Source: Mycobacterium gastri (GTDB lineage: Bacteria; Actinomycetota; Actinomycetes; Mycobacteriales; Mycobacteriaceae). Taken from it: a stretch of 64,000 bases of DNA. Positions 42,262 through 51,756 of the stretch are shown one piece after another. The stretch is taken from contig NZ_LQOX01000147.1 of assembly GCF_002102175.1 (NCBI RefSeq), forward strand, positions 62,001-126,000, written 5' to 3'. The translations under genes were made by a program, and so were the position numbers. Position 1 is the stretch's first letter; every line of letters starts with the position of its first letter. The notes beneath the pieces were generated by a model. It saw only the letters and a program-made list of their open reading frames with translations. It was not told the origin of the DNA and did not search any database.

Positions 42262-45200
42262 GCGCAGCCGCCATGATCGCCTTGTCCACATCCACTCCGT
42301 CACGCTCGGCTTCGGTGATGGCTTGCAGCACCCGTTTGTAGTCCCGCGGCATCACCTTGACGAAATGCCACTGCTGCCCATGCCAGTCAGCCAGAATGCG
42401 CTGGCCCACCGGTGAATCGGTGGCGTCGACGTGCGCCGCGATGATGCCCTGCAGGAAGTCCGCATCATCGGTGTCGAGCGTCTCGACGTCGACCATCTCG
42501 GTGTTGAGGTTGTCGGGCAGTTCGCCGCGCGGGTCGTATACATAGGCGATTCCGCCCGACATACCGGCGGCGAAGTTGCGGCCGGTAGCACCCAGGATGA
42601 CGACCCGGCCGCCGGTCATGTACTCGCACCCGTGATCGCCCACACCCTCGACCACCGCATGCGCACCGGAATTGCGGACCGCGAACCGTTCCCCGACCAC
42701 GCCACGCAGGAAAACCTCGCCGCTGGTGGCGCCGAACAGGATTACGTTGCCCCCGATGATGTTGTCCTCGGCGACGTAGTCCGGCGGCGCGTTGTCGGAC
42801 GGCCGCACCACGATCCGGCCACCGGACAGGCCCTTGCCGACGTAGTCGTTGGCGTCGCCGTAGATACGCAATGTGATCCCCTTGGGCACAAACGCACCGA
42901 GGCTGTTGCCGGCCGACCCTTCGAACGTGATGTCGATGGTGCCGTCCGGCAAGCCTTGGCCGCCATAGGCTTTGGTCACCTCGTGACCGAGCATGGTGCC
43001 CACCGTGCGGTTGACATTGCTGATGGTCGTCGAAAAGCGAACTGGCGAACCGGAATCCAGCGCCTCGCGGCTCATCACGATCAGCTGCTGATCGAGCGCC
43101 TTGTCCAGGCCGTGATCCTGGCGCGAACTGCAGTACAGGTCCTGGTTCATGAACGCCGACTCCGGCTCGTGCAGCACCGGCGTCAGATCCAGGCGGTGCG
43201 CCTTCCAATGAGCCCGGGCCAGCGTGGTGTCCAGCGATCCCACCTGGCCGACGGCCTCGTTGAAAGTGCGGAAACCCAACTGCGCCATGTATTCCCGCAC
43301 TTCCTCGGCGATGAACATGAAGAAGTTCTCCACGAATTCGGCCTTGCCGGTGAACCGTTCCCGCAGCACCGGGTTCTGGGTGGCAACGCCGACCGGGCAG
43401 GTGTCCAGATGGCACACCCGCATCATGATGCAGCCGGCCACCACCAGCGGCGCGGTGGAAAAGCCGAATTCCTCGGCGCCGAGCAGCGCGGCGATCATCA
43501 CGTCGCGACCGGTCTTGAGCTGGCCGTCCACCTGGACCACGATCCGGTCGCGTAACCCGTTGAGCAGCAACGTCTGCTGGGTCTCGGCCAGGCCCAGTTC
43601 CCACGGCGCGCCGGCATGCTTCATCGACGTCAGCGGGGTCGCCCCGGTACCGCCGTCGTGCCCCGAGATCAGGACCACGTCGGCGTGCGCCTTGGAGACA
43701 CCCGCGGCCACGGTGCCGACCCCGTTTTCGGACACCAGCTTGACGTGCACCCGTGCGGACGGGTTGGCGTTCTTGAGGTCATAGATCAGCTGTGCCAGGT
43801 CCTCGATGGAGTAGATGTCGTGATGCGGCGGTGGTGAAATGAGGCCCACCCCGGGTGTGGAGTGCCGGACGTCGGCCACCCACGGGTATACCTTGTGACC
43901 CGGAAGCTGGCCGCCCTCGCCGGGTTTGGCGCCCTGGGCCATCTTGATCTGGATGTCGGTGCAGTTGGTCAGATAGTGCGAGGTGACCCCGAAACGGGCC
44001 GAGGCGACCTGCTTGATGGCGCTGCGGCGCCAATCGCCGTTGGGGTCGCGCTCGAATCGCCGGATGTCCTCCCCGCCTTCGCCGCAGTTGGAGCGGGCAC
44101 CCAGCCGGTTCATCGCGATCGCCAGCGTCTCGTGTGCCTCGGCGGAGATCGAGCCGTAGCTCATCGCCCCGGTCGCGAAGCGCTTGACGATCTCACTGGC
44201 GGGCTCGACCTCCTCCAGCGGCACCGGGGGCCGCACGCCCGCGCGGAATTTGAGCAGGCCGCGCAGTGAGGCCATCCGCTCGCTCTGATCGTCGACCAGG
44301 CGGGTGTACTCCTTGAAGATCTTGTACTGCCCGGTGCGGGTGGAGTGTTGCAGCTTGAACACGGTCTCCGGGTTGAACAGGTGGTATTCACCTTCCCGGC
44401 GCCACTGGTACTCCCCGCCCACTTCGAGCTCGCGATGCGCCCGTTCGTCCGGCCGGTCCAGGTAGGCCAGCGCGTGTCGGGTGGCAACGTCTGCGGCGAT
44501 ATCGTCCAGGGTGATGCCGCCGGTAGCGCAGGTCAGCCCGGTGAAGTATTCGTCGAGCACGTCCTCGGAGATGCCGACGGCCTGGAACAATTGCGCGCCG
44601 GTGTAGGACGCCAGCGTCGAAATGCCCATCTTGGACATCACTTTCAGCACGCCCTTGCCCGCGGCTTTGATGTAGTTGTTGAGCGCCTTCTTGCGGTCGA
44701 CACCGTCCCCGAGTCCTTCCAGGGCGCCCCGGTCGAGCATGTCTTCGATGGATTCGAAGGCCAGGTAGGGGTTGACCGCGGCGGCCCCGCAGCCCAGCAG
44801 CATCGCCATGTGGTGAACCTCGCGGGCGTCACCGGATTCGACGACCAGACCGACATGGGTCCGGGTTCGTTCGCGCACCAAGTGATGGTGGACGCCGGCC
44901 ACCGCCAGCAGGGACGGTATCGGCGCCATTTTCTCGTCGGAGTTGCGATCGGACAAGATGATGACCCGCGCACCGTCGGCGATCGCTGCCGACGCCTGAG
45001 CACGCACCTCGGCCAGCGCGGCCGCCAGCCCGCTACCGCCCTCGGCCACCGGGTACAGACACCGAATAACCTTGGACCGCATGCCGTGCGGGCGCCCGTT
45101 GACCTCGGTGTCCGGGTCGAGGTTGATCAGCTTGGCCAGCTCATAGTTACGCAGAATCGGCTGGGGCAGCACGATCTGGTGACAGGAGTTCTCGTCCGGG

Positions 45201-46855
45201 TTCAGCAAGTCGCGTTCGCCGCCGGTGGTGCCCTGCAGGCTGGTCACCACCTCCTCACGGATGGCGTCCAGCGGTGGGTTGGTCACCTGGGCGAACAACT
45301 GGTGGAAGTAGTCGTACAGCATCCGGGGACGCCGGGACAGCACGGCGATCGGCGTATCGGTGCCCATCGACCCGATCGGCTCCGCGCCGGTCCGGACCAT
45401 GGGCGCCACCAGCAGGTTCAGTTCTTCGTAGGTGTAGCCGAAAGTCAGCTGCCGGATGACCAGCCGGTCGTGGGGCATCCGCACGTACTTGCCCGCCGGC
45501 AGCTTGTCCAGCGGAACCAGGTTGCGGTCCAGCCATTCCTGATACGGGTGCTCGGCGGCCAGCTCCGCCTTGATCTCCTCGTCGGAGACGATACGGCCCT
45601 GCGCGGTGTCGACCAGGAACATCCGGCCCGGCTGCAACCGCATTCGGCGGATCACCGTCGACGGGTCGAGGTCCAGTACGCCGGCCTCGGAGGCCATTAC
45701 CACCAGGCCGTCCTTGGTGACCCAGATCCGCGAAGGGCGCAGGCCGTTGCGGTCCAGCACCGCGCCCACGACGGTGCCGTCGGTGAACGTCATCGATGCC
45801 GGGCCGTCCCAGGGTTCCATCAAAGAGGCGTGGTACTGGTAGAACGCCCGCCGCGCGGGGTCCATCGATTCGTGGCGTTCCCACGCCTCGGGGATCATCA
45901 TCAGCACCGCGTGAGCCAGGCTGCGCCCGCCCAGGTGCAACAGCTCGAGCGCCTCGTCGAAGCGGGCGGTGTCGGAGGCCCCGGGGGTGCAGATCGGGAA
46001 CAGTTTCTCGACATCGGCTTCGGACCCGAAGATGTCGGTCTTGATCAACGCCTCGCGGGCCCGCATCCAGTTCTCGTTGCCGGTGACCGTGTTGATCTCG
46101 CCGTTGTGGGCGATACGCCGGAACGGATGCGCCAGCGGCCAGGACGGGAAGGTGTTGGTGGAGAACCGCGAGTGGACGATACCCAGGGCGCTGGTCAGCC
46201 GGTCATCCTGCAGATCGAGGTAGAACGCCTTGAGCTGCGGAGTGGTGAGCATGCCCTTGTAGACGAACGTCTGGCCGGACAGGCTGGGAAAGTAGACGGT
46301 CTCCCGGCCGGGGCCGTCCTGGCCGGGGCCTTTGGTGCCGAGTTCATGCTCGGCGCGCTTGCGAATCACGTAGGCACGGCGCTCCAGCGTCATACCGGAA
46401 GCGCCGGCCATGAACACCTGACGGAAGGTGGGCATCGCGTCGCGGGACAGGGCGCCCAGGGACGAGTCGTCGGTGGGCACGTTCCGCCAGCCCAGCACCT
46501 GTAGGCCTTCGGCCTCGGCGATCTTTTCCACCGCGGCGCAGGCCGTCGCGGCGTCCCTCGACGACTGCGGCAGGAACGCGATGCCGGTGGCGTAACTGCC
46601 CGCGGCGGGCAGCTCGAAATCGACGACCGCCCGCAGGAAGGCATCCGGAACCTGGATCAGGATGCCCGCGCCGTCACCGCTGCGCGGCTCGGCGCCCTGA
46701 GCACCGCGGTGTTCGAGGTTGAGCAGCGCGGTGATCGCCTTGTCCACAATGTCGCGGCTACGCCGGCCGTGCATGTCAACGACCATGGCTACCCCGCACG
46801 AATCGTGTTCGAACGCGGGGTTGTATAGCCCGACGCGCTTGGGCGCCATACCCAC
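42254..46855 (-). CDS. gltB: Glutamate synthase large subunit
   Basis: A 1533-residue ferredoxin/NADPH-type GOGAT alpha subunit (H37Rv 1527). The N-terminal amidotransferase nucleophile is Cys20 in FEHDSCGVAM, so a 19-residue propeptide is removed. FMN domain around SAEAHETLAIAMNRLGARSNCGEGGED; 3Fe-4S cysteines in MMRVCHLDTCPVGVATQ; C-terminal GXGXG beta-helix (GGRIVVRP..., GGNVILFGATSGEVFLRGVVGERFAVRNSG). It converts 2-oxoglutarate and glutamine to two glutamates. Confidence 0.98.
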   Translation of the reverse strand: MGMAPKRVGLYNPAFEHDSCGVAMVVDMHGRRSRDIVDKAITALLNLEHRGAQGAEPRSGDGAGILIQVPDAFLRAVVDFELPAAGSYATGIAFLPQSSRDAATACAAVEKIAEAEGLQVLGWRNVPTDDSSLGALSRDAMPTFRQVFMAGASGMTLERRAYVIRKRAEHELGTKGPGQDGPGRETVYFPSLSGQTFVYKGMLTTPQLKAFYLDLQDDRLTSALGIVHSRFSTNTFPSWPLAHPFRRIAHNGEINTVTGNENWMRAREALIKTDIFGSEADVEKLFPICTPGASDTARFDEALELLHLGGRSLAHAVLMMIPEAWERHESMDPARRAFYQYHASLMEPWDGPASMTFTDGTVVGAVLDRNGLRPSRIWVTKDGLVVMASEAGVLDLDPSTVIRRMRLQPGRMFLVDTAQGRIVSDEEIKAELAAEHPYQEWLDRNLVPLDKLPAGKYVRMPHDRLVIRQLTFGYTYEELNLLVAPMVRTGAEPIGSMGTDTPIAVLSRRPRMLYDYFHQLFAQVTNPPLDAIREEVVTSLQGTTGGERDLLNPDENSCHQIVLPQPILRNYELAKLINLDPDTEVNGRPHGMRSKVIRCLYPVAEGGSGLAAALAEVRAQASAAIADGARVIILSDRNSDEKMAPIPSLLAVAGVHHHLVRERTRTHVGLVVESGDAREVHHMAMLLGCGAAAVNPYLAFESIEDMLDRGALEGLGDGVDRKKALNNYIKAAGKGVLKVMSKMGISTLASYTGAQLFQAVGISEDVLDEYFTGLTCATGGITLDDIAADVATRHALAYLDRPDERAHRELEVGGEYQWRREGEYHLFNPETVFKLQHSTRTGQYKIFKEYTRLVDDQSERMASLRGLLKFRAGVRPPVPLEEVEPASEIVKRFATGAMSYGSISAEAHETLAIAMNRLGARSNCGEGGEDIRRFERDPNGDWRRSAIKQVASARFGVTSHYLTNCTDIQIKMAQGAKPGEGGQLPGHKVYPWVADVRHSTPGVGLISPPPHHDIYSIEDLAQLIYDLKNANPSARVHVKLVSENGVGTVAAGVSKAHADVVLISGHDGGTGATPLTSMKHAGAPWELGLAETQQTLLLNGLRDRIVVQVDGQLKTGRDVMIAALLGAEEFGFSTAPLVVAGCIMMRVCHLDTCPVGVATQNPVLRERFTGKAEFVENFFMFIAEEVREYMAQLGFRTFNEAVGQVGSLDTTLARAHWKAHRLDLTPVLHEPESAFMNQDLYCSSRQDHGLDKALDQQLIVMSREALDSGSPVRFSTTISNVNRTVGTMLGHEVTKAYGGQGLPDGTIDITFEGSAGNSLGAFVPKGITLRIYGDANDYVGKGLSGGRIVVRPSDNAPPDYVAEDNIIGGNVILFGATSGEVFLRGVVGERFAVRNSGAHAVVEGVGDHGCEYMTGGRVVILGATGRNFAAGMSGGIAYVYDPRGELPDNLNTEMVDVETLDTDDADFLQGIIAAHVDATDSPVGQRILADWHGQQWHFVKVMPRDYKRVLQAITEAERDGVDVDKAIMAAAHG

Positions 46856-47542
46856 CTAACCCTTCAGCAGACTTTCCTGCGCGGCCTTACCAGCAGCTCC
46901 GACGGCGCCATGCCGTGACGTTGCGGGCGTTGACCCCTCCGGTCTTGTCGACAGGCTGTCCGTCAAGCGGAATGATCAGGCCGGGGATTCGTCCGTGCAG
47001 CGCTGAACGGTGCCTCGGTACCGATCTCGACAAGTCGTAAAACGATATGACAATACCCGCCTGACATGCCAACTTCCTCAATGGTAACCCGGCCGCCGCC
47101 CGTGCCGTAGGTGCTGCGGGACCGGCCTCCGACGACATCCTCACCTGCCGTTTTTGGAACCGTGAAACCGCGGCCTTGACCCGCTTCCGAAGTGCCACCG
47201 GTGGCCACAGCAACTGCTTAGACTAATTTGCTGGGGCGGCCCGCCAGCACCCGCTGCCACCACGATCAGCCGCTCGCACAGCCGTCACACCGGTAACAAA
47301 CTCGGTGATAAAGCATGGCAGCCATGATGCGGAAACCGCCGGGTCTGGTGTCGACGGCCCGAGGACAGCGCTGCGGGCAGTGTCCGGGTGGTTCGCCGTC
47401 GAGTTTGCACAATACTAATAGGAGTCTAAAACCGGCCGTGAACGAGCCTGGGCCAACAGCTGAGGCAGCCGCCCGGTGCTCGATACTGGGACGGATACTG
47501 GTCGGCGTCCGGCGGTGGTGGTCCGACTCGACTGAGGAGCTT
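46856..47542. other. Divergent intergenic region between gltB and the Rv3860-like gene
   Basis: 687 bases with no credible gene. The frame of the following gene is open back to 47315 but the extra residues have no protein-like character and no ribosome site. The centre (47040-47060 and 47215-47232) is locally AT-richer and probably holds the promoters for both directions. No strong repeats or palindromes seen. Confidence 0.6.
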
Positions 47543-48988
47543 ATGAACGAGCGCGACGAATTCCTTAGGGACCGGATGCGGCCGTCGCCGCCCGCCGGCC
47601 TGGGCAGCAGCCAGGCCGGTCCGCGGTCCGGGCTTCCGCATTCGGCGCCATCGCGGGCTCCGGTGGCTCCTCCTCGCGCGTCTGGGCCGCATCCCCCCGC
47701 CCCGCCGCGCCCACCGGCGCCTCAGCCACCGCATCCGCCGGCGCCCCCACAGCGGCCGGCTCCTCCTCGCGTGTCTGGCCCGCGTCCCCCCGCCCCGCCG
47801 CGCCCACCGACATCTCAGCCACCGCATCCGCCGGCGTTCGCATTTGGCTCGCCGCCACCGGCTTCAGCCCAACCCCCGCGCCCTCCCGGACCGGCGCAGC
47901 CACGACCGGACACACCGCAGTCAGCGATGCCGCCGCGCCCGCCGATGCGCCCGCCGGCACCGCCCGATCCGGCACCGAAACCGCCGCAATCCGCACCATC
48001 CGATGTCCCGGTCCCACCGGGTGTTCGGGCCGAGCGCGCCGTCAGACCGGCAACCGGTTCCGGGGGCGGATACGCCGACCACGGCTTGCGACGCCTCGTT
48101 CGGGTGGTGTCCTTCGGCCTGATCAATCCCGGTCCGTCCGCCGCGCAACGCCAGGCAGCCGATTTCGAAGTCGCGATTCGGACCGCCTTGCCCGGTGGCC
48201 ACAAGGTCGGCGTCCTGGGCAAGGGCGGCGTCGGCAAGACCTCGGTCGCGGCCAGCATCGGATCCATCTTCGCCGAACTGCGCCGGCAGGACCGCGTGGT
48301 GGCGATCGACGCCGATACTGCCTTCGGCCGGTTGAGCAGCAGGATCGATCCGGCCGCGCATGGGTCGTTCTGGGATCTGACCGCAGCCAAAGACCTGCAG
48401 TCGTTCGCCGACATAGTCGCTCGGCTGGGCCGTAACTCCGTGGGCCTGCACGTGCTGCCCGGCGAACCGATGGCCGGGGCGCGCAGGGTGCTCGACCCTG
48501 CGATCTACCGGGAGGCCGCGCTGCGGCTGGACCGCCATTTCGCGATCTCGGTGATCGACTGCGGTTCGACGATGGACGCTCCACTCACCCAGGAAGTGCT
48601 GCGCGACCTCGATGCGCTGATAGTGGTGTCCTCGCCGTGGGCGGACGGGGCCTCCGCTGCGGCCAAGACGATGGAGTGGCTATCGGACCGCAGGCTGACG
48701 GATCTGTTGCGGCGCAGCATCGTGGTGCTCAACGACTCCGATGGCCATTCCGACAAACGCACCCGCTCGGTGCTTGCCCGCGAGTTCGTCGAACACGGGC
48801 AGCGGGTGGTCGAGGTGCCCTTTGATCCACATCTGAGGCCGGGCGGCGTCATCGACGTGTGCCACGAGCTGGCGCCGGCGACTCGGCTGAAATTTCTGCA
48901 AATCGCGGCGATCATCATGGAGTACTTCGCATCACGGCCCGACGAGCGCCGGGCCCCGCGCCCTGAGGCGGCGACTCCGGCGCACTGA
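47543..48988 (+). CDS. ESX-associated Pro-rich P-loop protein, EspI-like (Rv3860)
   Basis: A 481-residue protein. ATG at 47543 has GAGGAG upstream. Residues 15-235 are a Pro/Ala/Arg-rich linker with near repeats (PRPPAPPQRPAPPRVSGP-like units). The C-terminal 240 residues are a SIMIBI/MinD-type ATPase: KVGVLGKGGVGKTSVAASIGSIFAEL (deviant Walker A), VVAIDADTAFGRLSSRID, ISVIDCGSTMDAPL and IVVLNDSDG. It resembles EspI (Rv3876) of ESX-1. H37Rv annotates about 390 residues, so the Pro-rich part is longer here. Probable role: energy-dependent partner of ESX substrates (inference). Confidence 0.87.
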   Translation: MNERDEFLRDRMRPSPPAGLGSSQAGPRSGLPHSAPSRAPVAPPRASGPHPPAPPRPPAPQPPHPPAPPQRPAPPRVSGPRPPAPPRPPTSQPPHPPAFAFGSPPPASAQPPRPPGPAQPRPDTPQSAMPPRPPMRPPAPPDPAPKPPQSAPSDVPVPPGVRAERAVRPATGSGGGYADHGLRRLVRVVSFGLINPGPSAAQRQAADFEVAIRTALPGGHKVGVLGKGGVGKTSVAASIGSIFAELRRQDRVVAIDADTAFGRLSSRIDPAAHGSFWDLTAAKDLQSFADIVARLGRNSVGLHVLPGEPMAGARRVLDPAIYREAALRLDRHFAISVIDCGSTMDAPLTQEVLRDLDALIVVSSPWADGASAAAKTMEWLSDRRLTDLLRRSIVVLNDSDGHSDKRTRSVLAREFVEHGQRVVEVPFDPHLRPGGVIDVCHELAPATRLKFLQIAAIIMEYFASRPDERRAPRPEAATPAH

Positions 48989-49001
48989 CTCGCCGGCGGG
49001 C

Positions 49002-49428
49002 TCAGCCCGACTCGGCTGCCCGTTTCAGGCCGTTGCTTTCCATGTCGACAGACGAGCGAACACGCGAACCCGCGGTGAGACCGGCCGGCCACGCCAATGG
49101 TCCGGTCGTGATCAATTCGAACGTGGTTCGCACGCCGCTCCCGCCTTCGTCGATGCGATGCACCGCCTCGATCGAAAGACGTGGCTGGGGTTCGGGCTGG
49201 GTTGCCGCCCAGGTGAAGGTGCATAGGCTGCAGTTCGGTGACCGTCCATACCATCAGTCGACCTTTCGGCTGGCTCACCCGGGACCGGCTGCCCACGGTC
49301 AATGGACCGGTTTCATGTGCTCTATCTCGCGCATGGACTTCATCCAGGCCGGCCAGCCCTCGACGTCGACGAGCAGTTCCCATACTCGTGCAGCCGGTGC
49401 GTGCACGCTTTCCTCACCGATGTACCGG
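49002..49428 (-). pseudogene. Frameshifted SRPBCC/polyketide-cyclase-type gene
   Basis: Read on the minus strand, three frames together give one SRPBCC-type protein. The first piece is VHAPAARVWELLVDVEGWPAWMKSMREIEHMK, ending at a TGA. The second, in another frame, is PLTVGSRSRVSQPKGRLMVWTVTELQP. The third is FTWAATQP..LSIEAVHRIDEGGSGVRTTFELITTGPLAWPAGL, ending AAESG and a stop. The order and spacing match START-like proteins (AxxVWxLLxDxExWPxW). Two frameshifts break it, so it is a pseudogene. The 5' end is not clear. Confidence 0.8.
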
Positions 49429-49563
49429 ATGCACCACCTCCCTTGCGACCGGCATCATCGCACCGACGAGCCGGGTCACTCCGGGTGGCCCGGGACGGTG
49501 GGTCGTCGAATCACGCTCAGAGTGGCCGTCTTTGCCGCTTGCCGGCGGGCAGCTGATACGAAA

Positions 49564-49597
49564 ACAGCGCGAGAAATCTTTCGATTTCTCGCGCTGT
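49564..49597 (-). terminator. Perfect 15-bp hairpin after whiB6
   Basis: ACAGCGCGAGAAATC (49564-49578), loop TTTC (49579-49582) and GATTTCTCGCGCTGT (49583-49597) are exactly complementary. It lies 73 bases beyond the whiB6 stop on its strand and ahead of the SRPBCC pseudogene, so it is best read as the whiB6 terminator. No T run follows. Confidence 0.8.
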
Positions 49598-49669
49598 CTA
49601 CGTGTGGCAACGACTGACCGCCCACCGCACCGCAGACCCCTCGAAGCAGCGGCTCGGATCGCGGCAGTC

Positions 49670-49957
49670 TTATGCCGATTGCGCGACCACCCGTTCGCGC
49701 ACGGGGTAACCGTTGCGCTCCGCCAGCGACCGCAGTTGACCCAGCGCGAACGCCCGGGCCCGGCCTGACTCAGGAATTACCACACCGGCCCAAAGACCTT
49801 CCGCGCCCGGGGATTCGACGGCGTCCCGGGCGCACGCCCAGCGCCGCGGGCAGGCCCGGCACATCGCCTTGGCCTCGTTGTCGGGTGTCGTTGTCCAGCG
49901 GTCGGGGTCCTGCGTGCAGACGCCCAGCGGGACCTCGTACAGAGCCGTTGCGGTCAT
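49670..49957 (-). CDS. whiB6: WhiB6 iron-sulfur regulator
   Basis: A 95-residue WhiB protein (H37Rv annotates 116). The four Fe-S cysteines are in PLGVCTQDPDRW and AMCRACPRRWACARDA (CxxC and a third Cys six residues on), followed by the family turn GLWAGVVIPESGRAR. It activates ESX-1 genes and responds to redox and to nitric oxide in M. tuberculosis and M. marinum. The ATG at 49957 gives a normal short N-terminus. Upstream, GTTGCAGTGCAAC (50025-50037) is a palindrome that may be a regulatory site. Confidence 0.93.
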   Translation of the reverse strand: MTATALYEVPLGVCTQDPDRWTTTPDNEAKAMCRACPRRWACARDAVESPGAEGLWAGVVIPESGRARAFALGQLRSLAERNGYPVRERVVAQSA

Positions 49958-50415
49958 ATCGTTGCGCTCCTCTTAAAGCGTTGCAGGTCGGTAGCCTCCC
50001 GAGCAGTAGCGTATAGCACGAACCGTTGCAGTGCAACAGTTGGAGTCAGTAGCCCCTGCCGAAGCGCGCTACGGCTACCTCGAGCGAGTCCTCCATACCC
50101 CGCCGATATGCGCCGTCACCTGGCCTTAGATTCAGAAGAGAAGGTGCTCATGACGGCGGCCCGGCGTCCAAAGCGGGCTAACCCATTGCGCAAACCGTTA
50201 CGGCTTGCAATACTTCTGCGCGGCAGAACCGTAGCGTTTGGTGCGGTACCGCCGCAGCAGTACCCGCCGCCGACCCCCTGCGGCCACGGTCCCAAAAACG
50301 TAGCGAAAGCGTAGCGGTGGAAGGGCGCAACGGTTAGGATGATCGTCGGCGGAAGGCTTGTCCTGCTGCCCACCCCAGTACCCGCGAGCTAGGACGAGCC
50401 AGGAGAGCGACGCAG
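49958..50415. other. Divergent intergenic region between whiB6 and the FHA protein gene
   Basis: 458 bases, no credible gene. It contains the palindrome GTTGCA-G-TGCAAC (50025-50037). On the minus strand TTGCAC and TATACG are spaced loosely like a promoter for whiB6. Near 50229 and 50300 the words CGTAGCG and ACGTAGCGAAAGCGTAGCGG recur, possible regulator half-sites. Confidence 0.5.
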
Positions 50416-51522
50416 ATGCCCAACGCCGAATCACCTGTCGGGCCGGCTCTGCTGGTCGCCCACAGCGGCGAACCGTCGCACGCGATCGCCCGCGACCGTG
50501 ATGTCGTGGCCATCGGTCGCCCACCCCTGGCCGGTGTCCAGTTTGATGATCCAGACGTTTCGCAGGCACATCTGCGAGCAGTGTCCGAAGATGGACCGTG
50601 GCGCATCCTCGGCAACAGCCCGAGCGGTATGTTCGTCGACGGACGACGCGAAGGATCTGTGACCGTCAGCGACAAGACCATCGTCCGGTTCGGCGATCCC
50701 ACTGGAGGCAAGGCGTTGACGTTCGAAGTCGTCAGGCCGTCGAATTCGCCTGAAGAGCAGCGCCGTGAACAACGACCGGCGGACCAGTCGGATGGCCAGA
50801 CCAGCGAACCCGATCCCGGCGTGGTCCGCGCCGGTGCGGCCGCCGCGGCGCGACGGCGTGAGCTTGACATCAGTCAGCGCAGCCTCGCGGCCGACGGGGT
50901 CATCAATGCGGGCGCATTGATCGCCTTCGAGAAGGGCCGTAGCTGGCCGCGGGAACGGACCCGGGCCAAGCTCGAGGAAGTGCTGCAATGGGCGCCCGGG
51001 ACCATCGCCCGGATCCGCCAGGGCGAGCCAGCTGCGCATCAGCCGGCGATACCGACTTTCGAGGCAGATGCCGAGCCGCAGCCCGCCGAGGGCCCGGCGT
51101 CGTTGATCGCGCAGGCGGTGGCGGCGGCCGTCGACACCTGCAGCCTGGCCATCGCCGCGTTACCGCCGCCCGAGGACCCCGAGTTCACCGAGCGCGCAGC
51201 GCCGATCCTCGCCGATTTGCGCCAGCTCGAGGCCATCGCCGTACAGGCGACTCGCATCAGTCGTATTACCCCCGAACTGATCAAGGCACTGGGCGCGGTG
51301 CGCCGTTACCACGACAAATTGATGACGCTGGGGGCCACCGCCCCGGGAGCCACGCTGGCGCAGCGTTTATATGCCGCGCGCCGGCGGGCCAATCTTTCCG
51401 CTTCCGAAACTGCACAGGCAGCCGGAGTGGCAGAAGAAATGATTGTCCGCGCCGAAGCCGAGGAAGCTTTGCCGGCCGAAGCCGCCGAGGCAATCGAAAC
51501 GCTTATCCGTCAAATCAATTGA
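50416..51522 (+). CDS. FHA-domain protein with two helix-turn-helix-like regions (Rv3863)
   Basis: A 368-residue protein (H37Rv 392). Residues 15-105 form an FHA domain: VVAIGRPPLAGVQFDDPDVSQAHLRAVSEDG (RP..VSxxHL) and SGMFVDGRREGSVTVSDKTIVRFGDP. Residues 135-195 (AARRRELDISQRSLAADGVINAGALIAFEKGRSWPRERTRAKLEEVLQWAPG) and 300-368 (TLAQRLYAARRRANLSASETAQAAGVAEEMIVRAEAEE) resemble Cro/XRE-type HTH. Phosphothreonine binding, possibly by Ser/Thr kinases, plus DNA binding is inferred. It lies at the entrance of the ESX-1 locus. Confidence 0.85.
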   Translation: MPNAESPVGPALLVAHSGEPSHAIARDRDVVAIGRPPLAGVQFDDPDVSQAHLRAVSEDGPWRILGNSPSGMFVDGRREGSVTVSDKTIVRFGDPTGGKALTFEVVRPSNSPEEQRREQRPADQSDGQTSEPDPGVVRAGAAAAARRRELDISQRSLAADGVINAGALIAFEKGRSWPRERTRAKLEEVLQWAPGTIARIRQGEPAAHQPAIPTFEADAEPQPAEGPASLIAQAVAAAVDTCSLAIAALPPPEDPEFTERAAPILADLRQLEAIAVQATRISRITPELIKALGAVRRYHDKLMTLGATAPGATLAQRLYAARRRANLSASETAQAAGVAEEMIVRAEAEEALPAEAAEAIETLIRQIN

Positions 51523-51756
51523 GTCGACTCCGGGAGCCGCAACACAATGGAGCGCTCGAGGTTCAATCGTCCGGGGAACGGCACCGCCGCCCGGTCGGCC
51601 GGCTGTGCGGTCGCGTCACGCGCCGCGCACGAAATCGCCCGGCTCACCAAAAAATTCGTGCATCTACCGTCACCACAGCGCTGCTAAGCTCAACGTGCGG
51701 TGTAAAGATGCACAAAAGTCAGTGCACAGGATCAGCGAGTGTGAGGAAAGACGTAA

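Noticed and set aside
42465..46504. Large frames (379 to 719 codons) opposite or offset within gltB
   Set aside because: gltB is unmistakable over its full length; the others have the His/Arg/Gln-rich make-up of shadow frames in high-GC DNA.
47315..47542. Upstream extension of the Rv3860-like frame by 76 codons
   Set aside because: No ribosome site, and residues such as MAAMMRKPPGLVSTARGQ have no counterpart in the family; ATG 47543 has GAGGAG.
49033..49617. 194-codon plus-strand frame over the SRPBCC pseudogene
   Set aside because: The minus strand has clear SRPBCC sequence in three pieces; the plus-strand frame is its antisense shadow.
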